A stretch of DNA of 64,000 nucleotides from Polymorphobacter fuscus (GTDB lineage: Bacteria; Pseudomonadota; Alphaproteobacteria; Sphingomonadales; Sphingomonadaceae): positions 1,736,001 to 1,800,000 of the forward strand of contig NZ_JAATJI010000001.1 of NCBI RefSeq assembly GCF_011927825.1, read 5' to 3'. Under the pieces are notes generated by a model, which did no database searches, had not been told where the DNA came from, and saw nothing but the letters and a program-made list of their open reading frames with translations. Position numbers and translations under genes: made by a program. Positions 57,541 to 64,000 of this stretch are shown here, one piece after another. How positions within the stretch are numbered: position 1 is the stretch's first letter; every line of letters begins with the position of its first letter.

Positions 57541-58466
57541 CACAGGCTGTACAGGGTGAACAGCGACTGCGGCTTCACCGTCAGGCCGAACAACAGCCCC
57601 GCCGCCACCGCCAGCACCAGCAGCGCCAGCGCCAGCCGCAGCTTTTCGGGTTGCAGCCGCTGCGCCGCGTTCACGCCGAACTGCGCGCCGGCGACACCGC
57701 CGATCAACAGCAGCAGCGCCAGCACGATATCGACCGATTTCGACGATGTGGCGTGCAGCAGCGTCGTCACCGCGGTCACGAAGATGATCTGGAACAGCGA
57801 GGTGCCGACGACCGCGCTCGCCGACATGCCGAGCAAATACAGCATCGCCGGCACCATGATGAAGCCGCCGCCGATGCCCATGATGACCGTCAGGATGCCG
57901 ACGACGGCACCGAGCAGCAGCGGCGCCAGCGGCGAAATGAACAGCCCCGATTTGTAGAAGCGCGTCCGCCCCGGCAGCGCCACGATCCACGGCACATGGC
58001 GCCGCAGCCGCACCGCCGGGCGTTCGGCGCCGGCGGCGATTTCGCGTTCCAGCCGCAGCGCGCCGACCGCCTCGCGCAGCATCAGCAGGCCGACGCCGCC
58101 CAGGAACACCACATAGATGATGTTGATCGTCACATCGATCTGGCCGAGCTTTTGCAGCCGGCGAAAGATGATCTGCCCCAGCCCCGCGCCGATGACGCCG
58201 CCGGCGACCAGCACCGCCCCCATCTTCACATCGACCTGGCCGCGCCGCCAATAGGCCAGCGCCCCCGACACGCTGGCGCCGGTGATCTGGGTCGCCGACG
58301 ACGCGACGGCGATCGCCGGCGGAATGCCGTAAAAGATCAGCAGCGGCGTCGTCAGAAAGCCGCCGCCGACGCCGAACATGCCCGACAGGAAGCCGACGAC
58401 ACCCCCGAGCAGGATGATGACCGCAGCGTTGACCGACATTTCGGCAATGGGAAGATACAGGTCCAT
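57540..58466 (-). CDS. TauE/SafE family sulfite/anion exporter
   Basis: 308 residues from the ATG at 58466. Two halves of four to five helices each, with GGVVGFLSGMFGVGGGFLTTPLL and GAVVGILTVIMGIGGGFIMVPAML, the repeated TauE motif. It exports sulfite, sulfoacetate or similar organosulfur anions in known cases; the substrate here is inferred only by family. It forms a translationally coupled pair with the TIGR02186 gene. Confidence 0.9.
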   Translation of the reverse strand: MDLYLPIAEMSVNAAVIILLGGVVGFLSGMFGVGGGFLTTPLLIFYGIPPAIAVASSATQITGASVSGALAYWRRGQVDVKMGAVLVAGGVIGAGLGQIIFRRLQKLGQIDVTINIIYVVFLGGVGLLMLREAVGALRLEREIAAGAERPAVRLRRHVPWIVALPGRTRFYKSGLFISPLAPLLLGAVVGILTVIMGIGGGFIMVPAMLYLLGMSASAVVGTSLFQIIFVTAVTTLLHATSSKSVDIVLALLLLIGGVAGAQFGVNAAQRLQPEKLRLALALLVLAVAAGLLFGLTVKPQSLFTLYSL

Positions 58467-58567
58467 GGCGTCATCCAGCCTTAGCGCCGGATGGGGGGCC
58501 GCGTCACCCTTTTGCGCGCGATGCGCCGGTACTGGTGCGCCGCGCGCAAGCGGCATATCGTGCGGCG

Positions 58568-59032
58568 ATGGACACCGCCCCCACCTATCTCGTCGTCATC
58601 GACGACAGCGCCGAAAGCCGTGTGGCGCTGCGTTTTGCGGCGCTGCGCGCCGGCCATGTCGGGGCGAAGGTGGCGATGATCCATGTCATTCCGACGCCCG
58701 AATTCATGCAATGGGGCGCGGTGCAGGAAGCCATGGAGGCCGAGGCGCGCGCCGAAGCCGACAAGCTGCTGTCCGCCGTCGCCGATGAAGCCGAGGCGCT
58801 GTCGGGCACCCGCCCGCGCGCCATCGTCCTCAACGGCGACGCAGCGCCGACGATCTTCGACCATGTCCGCGGCGACCCCAGCGTGCGGGCGCTGGTGCTG
58901 GGCGCCGCGCCCAAGGGCACGCCGGGGCCGCTGATCGGCTATTTCACTGGCGAACGCGCCGGCCAGTTGCCCTGCGTCGTCATGCTCGTCCCCGGCGGAC
59001 TGGCGCAGGACCGGCTCGAATCGCTGACCTGA
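58568..59032 (+). CDS. Universal stress protein (single Usp domain)
   Basis: 154 residues from the ATG at 58568 (upstream in-frame GTG at 58535 lacks similarity). Opens with YLVVIDDSAESRVALRFAAL; ends LPCVVMLVPGGL. The nucleotide-loop glycines (LGAAPKGTPGPLIGYFTGE) are partly shifted from the standard spacing. Cytoplasmic. It is a single gene, divergent from TauE. Confidence 0.85.
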   Translation: MDTAPTYLVVIDDSAESRVALRFAALRAGHVGAKVAMIHVIPTPEFMQWGAVQEAMEAEARAEADKLLSAVADEAEALSGTRPRAIVLNGDAAPTIFDHVRGDPSVRALVLGAAPKGTPGPLIGYFTGERAGQLPCVVMLVPGGLAQDRLESLT

Positions 59033-59063
59033 GCCGATACACGACGAACTTTATCGCAATTCG

Positions 59064-59091
59064 CGGCCGGCGCGATTGATTCCGCCGGCCG
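59064..59091. terminator. 9-bp GC-rich hairpin between uspA-like and nfuA
   Basis: CGGCCGGCG (59064-59072) and CGCCGGCCG (59083-59091) enclose a 10-base loop. No T tract follows. It may end the stress-protein transcript, or sit in the nfuA leader. Confidence 0.35.
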
Positions 59092-59134
59092 GACACGCCA
59101 CATCGGCTGCAACGCATTCGCAAAAGGCCGCCCG

Positions 59135-59692
59135 ATGTTCATCGAAACCGAACGCACTCCCAACCCTGCGACATTGATGTTCCGCCCCGGCCGCAGCGTC
59201 ACCGATGGTGCCACCGCCGATTTCGCCACGCCCGAGGCGGCGGAAGCCTCGCCGCTCGCCGCCGCACTGTTCGGGCTCGGCGATGTTTCGGGCGTGTTCT
59301 TTGCCCCCGATTTCATCAGCGTCACCAAGGCCGAAGGCTCGGCGGACTGGGCGTCGCTGAAAACCCAGGTGCTCGGCGTGCTGGTCGACCATTTCAGTTC
59401 GGGCGCGCCGCTGTTCAGCGCCGCCGCCAGCACCGGCCCGGCGATCGACGACGATCCCGAAGATGCCGAGATTGTCAGCCAGATCGTCGAGCTGATCGAT
59501 ACCCGCATCCGCCCCCAGGTCGCCGGCGATGGCGGCGATATTGTCTATCGCGGCTTCAACAAGGGCACGGTGTTCCTCGAAATGCAGGGCGCCTGCGCCG
59601 GCTGCCCGTCCTCGACGGCGACGTTGAAGATGGGCATCGAATCGCTGCTGAAATATTATGTGCCCGAGGTCACCGACGTTCGCGCGGTCTAG
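59135..59692 (+). CDS. nfuA: NifU-like iron-sulfur scaffold/carrier
   Basis: 185 residues. N-terminal Nfu_N domain (MFIETERTPNPATLMFRPG) and a C-terminal NifU domain with IRPQVAGDGGDIVYRG and the cluster-binding CxxC in GACAGCPSSTATLK. It carries 4Fe-4S clusters to target enzymes, perhaps including MiaB and LeuCD made here. Length is normal. Confidence 0.93.
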   Translation: MFIETERTPNPATLMFRPGRSVTDGATADFATPEAAEASPLAAALFGLGDVSGVFFAPDFISVTKAEGSADWASLKTQVLGVLVDHFSSGAPLFSAAASTGPAIDDDPEDAEIVSQIVELIDTRIRPQVAGDGGDIVYRGFNKGTVFLEMQGACAGCPSSTATLKMGIESLLKYYVPEVTDVRAV

Positions 59693-59791
59693 CCGGCACC
59701 GCCCTTGGGATGGTCCGGGGCAATCCAATGGTTCGGTTGCGCGCCCATCACCGCGCATGACATGCACGGCTTTCCCTTCAGGAGTTTATCG

Positions 59792-60385
59792 ATGTCCGGC
59801 ACACCCCTTGACGATGCAGCGCTCGACCTGTTGTTCCGCGAGGCGCGCACCTATTACAGCTGGGACAGCACGCCGGTCAGCGAGGCCGACCTGCGCGCCT
59901 TGTACGATCTGGTGAAAATGGGTCCGACATCGGCGAACTGCTGCCCGGCGCGGTTCCTGTTCGTCGCATCGGACGACGCCAGGGCCAGGCTCGCCGCCAC
60001 CGCCAGCGAAGCCAATGGCCCCAAGATCCTGGCCGCGCCGGTGACCGCGATCATCGGCTTCGATCGCAAATTCTACGACAAGCTGCCGCAATTGTTCCCG
60101 CACGCCGATGCCCGCAGCTGGTTTACCGGCGATGATGCGATGGCGCGCGAGACGGCATTCCGCAATTCGTCGCTGCAGGGCGCCTATTTCATCCTCGCCG
60201 CGCGGGCGCTGGGCTGGGACACCGGGCCGATGTCGGGCTTCGACAAGGCCGCCGTCGATGCGCAATTCTGGGCCGGCACCGATGTCGAGACCAATTTCAT
60301 CTGTTCGCTGGGCAAGGGCACGACCGAAAAACTGTTCCCGAGGTCGCCGCGCCTGGCCTTCGAGGACGCCGCCACAATCCTGTGA
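59792..60385 (+). CDS. rutE: Malonic semialdehyde reductase / nitroreductase family
   Basis: 197 residues from the ATG at 59792 (AGGAG upstream). FMN enzyme: [22 protein letters not shown] and [11 protein letters not shown].. [12 protein letters not shown]. Best match is RutE-type malonic semialdehyde reductase, though no other rut genes are nearby, so another nitroreductase role is possible. Its stop overlaps tsaB (GTGA). Confidence 0.85.
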   Translation: MSGTPLDDAALDLLFREARTYYSWDSTPVSEADLRALYDLVKMGPTSANCCPARFLFVASDDARARLAATASEANGPKILAAPVTAIIGFDRKFYDKLPQLFPHADARSWFTGDDAMARETAFRNSSLQGAYFILAARALGWDTGPMSGFDKAAVDAQFWAGTDVETNFICSLGKGTTEKLFPRSPRLAFEDAATIL

Positions 60386-60990
60386 GCGACCTCACTCTGG
60401 CCCTTTCCACCGCCTCGCCGGCGCTGTCGCTGGCGCTGTTCGATGGCGCCGTCTGTATTGCCAGCGACCATCGCATCATCGGTCGCGGCCATGCCGAAGC
60501 CTTGCTGCCGGCGATCGCCGCGCTGATGGCCGGGCATGGCCAGGCCGATCGCATCCTCGTCGATATCGGGCCAGGCAGCTTCACCGGGATCCGCATCGGC
60601 ATCGCGGCGGCGCGGGCGCTGGGGCTGGCCTGGCAGGTGCCGGTTGCCGGCTTTTCCGGCGCGGCGCTGGTCGCGGCGGCAGCCTTTGCACTGCGCCCGG
60701 ACCTCGCCGGCGTCCGCGTCCTGCTCGACGGCGGCCGCGGCCAGTTGCTCGCTTGCGATTACGACCGCGACTATGCGGCCGGGGCAACCGCGACGCTGGC
60801 GCCGCATGCGGCAGCAGCGGGGCCTGGGCCGGTTGCCGGTGCCGGCGCCGCCTTGCTGCCAGGCAGTCCCGCCACCATTCACGATGGCCAGCCCGATGCG
60901 CGTTTCGCGCTCCACCTGCCCGCCGCCGGTCGCAGCCTGGCGCCGGCGGCGCATTATGTGCGGCCCCCAGACGCCATATTGCCGCTTTGA
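60382..60990 (+). CDS. tsaB: tRNA t6A synthesis protein TsaB
   Basis: 202 residues from the GTG at 60382. ASKHA-fold protein, partner of TsaD in making t6A37 of tRNA. Opens [15 protein letters not shown]; motif [21 protein letters not shown] is diagnostic. C-terminal half is short and variable. rimI follows 23 bases later, as is common. Confidence 0.92.
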   Translation: MSDLTLALSTASPALSLALFDGAVCIASDHRIIGRGHAEALLPAIAALMAGHGQADRILVDIGPGSFTGIRIGIAAARALGLAWQVPVAGFSGAALVAAAAFALRPDLAGVRVLLDGGRGQLLACDYDRDYAAGATATLAPHAAAAGPGPVAGAGAALLPGSPATIHDGQPDARFALHLPAAGRSLAPAAHYVRPPDAILPL

Positions 60991-61013
60991 CGACAAAACC
61001 ATAAGCACGCCGG

Positions 61014-61496
61014 ATGCCCGTTCCGTTCCTGCTTCGCATCATCGCCGCCGACACGCGCGACATCGATGCGTTGATGACACTGATGTCGGGCGGATTCGAT
61101 CCGCAATTCGGCGAGGCGTGGTCGGCGGCCCAGTTGGCAGGCACGATGGTGCTCGATGGAAGCTTCGCCCGCCAGGCTGTCGACGCCGATGGCACGGCGG
61201 TGGGATTTACACTTTCGCGCGCCGTCAGCGACGAAGTCGAATTGTTGCTGATTGCGGTCGATCCGCGCCTGCGCGGGCGCGGAATCGGCCGTTTGTTGGT
61301 CGAACAGGTCGAAAAAGACGGGCATAGCCGCGGTGCGACGGACATGTATCTCGAAGTTCGGGAGAACAACCTTGCCGCGCGTCATCTGTATAAAGCGCTC
61401 GGATTTGCCGATGTCGGCCGCAGAATTAACTATTATACCGGATCAGATGGAGAACGATTTGCCGCAATTACGATGCGGCGAAAAATACAGGATTGA
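61014..61496 (+). CDS. rimI: Ribosomal protein S18 alanine N-acetyltransferase (GNAT)
   Basis: 160 residues. GNAT acetyl-CoA loop is LLIAVDPRLRGRGIGRLLVEQV, then YLEVRENNLAARHLYKALGFADVGRRINYY, the standard RimI signature. Acetylates the N terminus of S18 or similar. Its gene is AT-richer at the 3' end than neighbours. It follows tsaB, a usual pair. Confidence 0.9.
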   Translation: MPVPFLLRIIAADTRDIDALMTLMSGGFDPQFGEAWSAAQLAGTMVLDGSFARQAVDADGTAVGFTLSRAVSDEVELLLIAVDPRLRGRGIGRLLVEQVEKDGHSRGATDMYLEVRENNLAARHLYKALGFADVGRRINYYTGSDGERFAAITMRRKIQD

Positions 61497-61588
61497 AATA
61501 AATACGTAACGGCCTTGATTTCCAATGGATATACAGTCATTGCGGTGCAGCGGAGGAGGGATCCGCTATCGAGAGCCGAGGATATCAA

Positions 61589-62044
61589 ATGACGGAAAAT
61601 TCACAGGCCCATGCGGAGTTGTTGGCGTTAACCGCTGACATTGTCTCGTCGCATTTTGCCAACAACAGTGTTGCGGCTGGCGACGTCGCCGGCATTATCC
61701 AGAATGTCTATGCAACGCTCGCCGGGCTTGGGTCGCCTGTTGAAGTCGCTGCCGTGCGTCAGGAACCAGCCGTTTCGGTACGTTCTTCGATCAAGCCCGA
61801 CTATATTGTCTGCCTTGAAGACGGAAAGAAGCTGAAGATGCTCAAGCGTCACCTGATGACGCGCTACAGCATGACACCCGACCAGTATCGCGCCAAATGG
61901 GGCCTGCCGGCGGATTATCCGATGGTTGCCCCCAATTACGCCGAACAGCGGCGGACATTGGCGAAATCGATCGGTCTTGGCACCAAGCGTGTCGCAAAGG
62001 TCGGCGGCAAGCCCCGCGGCCGGCCGCGCAAGGTCGTCCCCTGA
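61589..62044 (+). CDS. mucR: MucR/Ros-family transcription regulator with altered zinc site
   Basis: 151 residues. Opens with the MucR leader LTADIVSSHFANNSVAAGDVAGIIQNVYATL, then the DNA-binding region YIVCLEDGKKLKMLKRHLMTRYSMTPDQYRAKWGLPADYPMVAPNYAEQR. In Ros the zinc is bound by Cys-x2-Cys and two His. Here the second Cys is Asp78, and the late His are replaced (Arg92, Tyr93). Only Cys75 and His88 remain. Family members with few or no zinc ligands are known. The Lys/Arg-rich tail (KPRGRPRK) may bind the minor groove. It controls exopolysaccharide, motility or stress genes in relatives. Confidence 0.92.
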   Translation: MTENSQAHAELLALTADIVSSHFANNSVAAGDVAGIIQNVYATLAGLGSPVEVAAVRQEPAVSVRSSIKPDYIVCLEDGKKLKMLKRHLMTRYSMTPDQYRAKWGLPADYPMVAPNYAEQRRTLAKSIGLGTKRVAKVGGKPRGRPRKVVP

Positions 62045-62167
62045 CATACGGCGCCCGGCAGCGGGCAAGGGTCTGAGCCGGTTCCGGCAGGCGCGAGCCT
62101 GTCGGAGCCGGCTTGCCCGTGCGACGCGGCCCGCCTATCTAGTCCTTAGGGGGCACGGAGACACGCG

Positions 62168-62590
62168 ATGGGCACGACAATCGACGTCGAGGCGCTCTGC
62201 CTCAAAAAAGGTCTGCGCATCACCGAGCAGCGGCGCGTCATCGCTCGGGTGTTGTCGGAGGTTGACGACCATCCCGATGTCGAGGCGCTGCACCGGCGCG
62301 TTGCCGCGGTCGATCCGCGCATTTCGATTGCCACCGTTTATCGCACCGTCAAGCTGTTCGAGGAATCGGGCATCATCGAGCGTCACGAATTCCAGGGCGG
62401 CCGGTCGCGCTATGAAACGGTGCAGGACGAACATCACGACCATTTGATCAACGTCGAAACCGGCGATGTCGTCGAGTTCCACGATCCCGAGATCGAGGAG
62501 CTGCAGGCGCGGATCGCGGCGCGGCTGGGCTTCCGGCTCGTCGACCACCGCATGGAGCTTTATGGAGTCGCCCTCAAGGCCGGCGAATGA
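62168..62590 (+). CDS. fur: Ferric uptake regulator family protein
   Basis: 140 residues. Winged-helix N terminus (KKGLRITEQRRVIARVL, ISIATVYRTVKLFEESGII) and the metal-binding HHDHLI near residue 96. The CxxC structural zinc motif of E. coli Fur is absent, as in many alphaproteobacterial Fur/Mur proteins; it may sense iron or manganese. It is preceded by 120 bases holding its promoter and followed by the acyltransferase gene. Confidence 0.92.
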   Translation: MGTTIDVEALCLKKGLRITEQRRVIARVLSEVDDHPDVEALHRRVAAVDPRISIATVYRTVKLFEESGIIERHEFQGGRSRYETVQDEHHDHLINVETGDVVEFHDPEIEELQARIAARLGFRLVDHRMELYGVALKAGE

Positions 62591-62591
62591 C

Positions 62592-63419
62592 ATGGCCGGC
62601 GGCGTGACCGCGGCGCGGCGGCCCCGGCGTCACCAACGCCTCGGCCCTGCCAAGGGGGTCGCCGGCGTGCTCGCCGCTGCATCGATGCTGGTGCCGGCGG
62701 AACTTGTTTTGAAAGGCCTCAGCGGCGGGCGCAAATCGCATCTGCCCCGGCTGTTCCATCGCAGCCTGTCGCGCGCCCTTGGCATCCGCATCCTGACCCA
62801 TGGCGTGCCGGCGCGGCGCAATGCCCGGCGCGGCGACGGGCGCGGCGGGGTGCTGTTTGTTTCCAATCACGTCTCCTGGGCCGATATTCCGGTGCTCGGC
62901 GCGCGCATTCCGGCGGCGTTCGTCGCCAAGTCCGAGGTTGGCGAATGGGGGCTGGTCGGCTGGCTGGCGACGCTGGCCCGCACCGTCTATGTCGAACGCA
63001 GCCGGCGCAGCAGCACCGGCGAGCAGCGCGACGCCATCGCCGAGCGGCTGGCGGGCGGCGAGAACATCATCCTGTTTCCCGAAGGCACCAACAGCGACGG
63101 CACCGGCGTGCTGCCGTTCAAATCGGCACTGTTCGCCGTCACCGACGCGCTGCCCGACATCCTCATCCAGCCGGTGACCATCGCCTATACCCGGGTCAAC
63201 GGCATGCCGGTAACCCGCATGATGCTGCCCGATCTGGCCTGGGTGGGGGATACCGAATTGATGCCGCACGCCGTCGGCTTCATGGCGCTCGGCCGCGTGC
63301 GCGCCGAAATCCGGTTTCACGCCCCGGTGCGCGCCGCCGATTTCGCCGATCGCAAGGCACTGGCGCGGCATTGCCACACCGTCATCGCCGATGGCTATCG
63401 CGCCCTTATGCGGGGATGA
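62592..63419 (+). CDS. Lysophospholipid acyltransferase, PlsC family
   Basis: 275 residues from the ATG at 62592, starting 1 base after the fur stop. The HxxxxD motif is in [10 protein letters not shown] and FPEGT in [11 protein letters not shown]; a membrane segment lies near the N terminus ([18 protein letters not shown]). It adds acyl chains to lysophosphatidate or a similar lipid at the inner membrane. Confidence 0.88.
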   Translation: MAGGVTAARRPRRHQRLGPAKGVAGVLAAASMLVPAELVLKGLSGGRKSHLPRLFHRSLSRALGIRILTHGVPARRNARRGDGRGGVLFVSNHVSWADIPVLGARIPAAFVAKSEVGEWGLVGWLATLARTVYVERSRRSSTGEQRDAIAERLAGGENIILFPEGTNSDGTGVLPFKSALFAVTDALPDILIQPVTIAYTRVNGMPVTRMMLPDLAWVGDTELMPHAVGFMALGRVRAEIRFHAPVRAADFADRKALARHCHTVIADGYRALMRG

Positions 63420-63439
63420 CCTGCCCGGCGTCAGCGGCT

Positions 63440-64000
63440 ATGGTCGGCAGGCTTTCATCGGAGTCGTCGCAGCCAGTGTCGCGTTACCACGTCAAATCCT
63501 TCGGCTGCCAGATGAACGTCTATGATTCCGAGCGCATGGGCGATCTGCTCGCCGCCGATGGTCATGTCGCCGTCGATTCGGCCGACGCTGCCGACATTGT
63601 CGTCCTCAACACCTGCCACATCCGCGAAAAGGCAGCCGAAAAACTCTATTCCGATATCGGCCGGCTGAAGAAGCCGCGTGCCGATGGCTCGCGCCCGGTG
63701 ATCGTCGCCGCCGGCTGCGTCGCCCAGGCCGAAGGCGCCGAGATCGGCCGCCGCGCGCCGGCAGTCGACGTGATCGTCGGGCCGCTCGCCTATCATAATC
63801 TGCCGGCACTGCTGCGCGAGGCCGCGGCGATTCCGGCGGATGCCCGCGGTGCGCGCTGGGGACGCGCCATCGATACCGACATGCCGGCCAGCCCCAAGTT
63901 CGACCATCTGCCGGCGCGCCGCCACCAGGGCGCCAGCGCATTTCTGACCGTCCAGGAAGGTTGCGACAAATTCTGCACCTTCTGCGTCGTGCCCTATACG
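63440..64000 (+). CDS. miaB: tRNA-2-methylthio-N6-dimethylallyladenosine synthase, N-terminal part
   Basis: About 187 codons to the right edge; C terminus is beyond the window. Radical-SAM methylthiotransferase modifying A37 of tRNA. N-terminal UPF0004 domain: [16 protein letters not shown] (first cluster Cys), [25 protein letters not shown]; then the radical-SAM start [15 protein letters not shown] with CxxxCxxC. ATG at 63440 is chosen; a GTG at 63476 is possible. Confidence 0.93.
   Translation, partial: MVGRLSSESSQPVSRYHVKSFGCQMNVYDSERMGDLLAADGHVAVDSADAADIVVLNTCHIREKAAEKLYSDIGRLKKPRADGSRPVIVAAGCVAQAEGAEIGRRAPAVDVIVGPLAYHNLPALLREAAAIPADARGARWGRAIDTDMPASPKFDHLPARRHQGASAFLTVQEGCDKFCTFCVVPYT

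Overview
The window is a GC-rich chromosomal stretch from an alphaproteobacterium, most likely Sphingomonadales. Pointers are two UrcA-type small exported proteins, a MucR/Ros regulator, a paired TauE/TIGR02186 membrane module, a double cold-shock-domain protein with a Gly-rich head, and very dense gene packing with many ATGA/GTGA stop-start overlaps. I saw no rRNA, tRNA, CRISPR array, phage or intact insertion sequence. The assignment rests on gene content only.

Left part (1-8166): the exported N-terminal part of a very Gly-rich autotransporter-like repeat protein runs off the left edge, behind a serine beta-lactamase-like hydrolase. Then come a decayed ORF, a small exported protein, about 860 bases without a convincing gene, and a fused MFS/spermidine-synthase-like protein.

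8353-14867 is a stress block: a SulP transporter with STAS domain, a two-domain universal stress protein, then otsB, a GH15 glycosidase and otsA joined by ATGA overlaps, closed by a 15-bp hairpin. 14890-18354 holds an UrcA protein, three tandem 47-50 residue exported peptides (two nearly identical at the mature C terminus) and a BTAD/TolB-like/TPR regulator. 18439-24581 is the most unusual region: a compact set with a large FAD oxidoreductase, an unknown 264-residue protein, a polyprenyl diphosphate synthase, a saccharopine-dehydrogenase-like reductase and an acetoacetate-decarboxylase-fold protein, which looks like an undescribed isoprenoid-modifying pathway.

24669-28947 is a galactose-type sugar unit (FAH/GguC-type protein, galactose dehydrogenase-like enzyme, FucP-like MFS, exported mutarotase). 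29094-31208 is a large catalase. 31289-38446 is a surface-glycan or glycolipid cluster: a GH1-like hydrolase, UDP-galactopyranose mutase and glycosyltransferase, plus a divergent PIG-L deacetylase / acyl-CoA dehydrogenase / methyltransferase / GT2 group. Dps, an AI-2E-family permease and polA follow.

43133-64000 is mostly core metabolism: an exported metallo-beta-lactamase-fold enzyme, leuD, leuB, asd, a DAACS symporter, an outer-membrane barrel, CoA transferase subunits split by a HAD lipoprotein phosphatase, a 2-hydroxyacid dehydrogenase, an acyl-CoA ligase, the cold-shock protein, TauE/TIGR02186, a universal stress protein, nfuA, rutE, tsaB, rimI, mucR, fur, a PlsC-type acyltransferase and the start of miaB.
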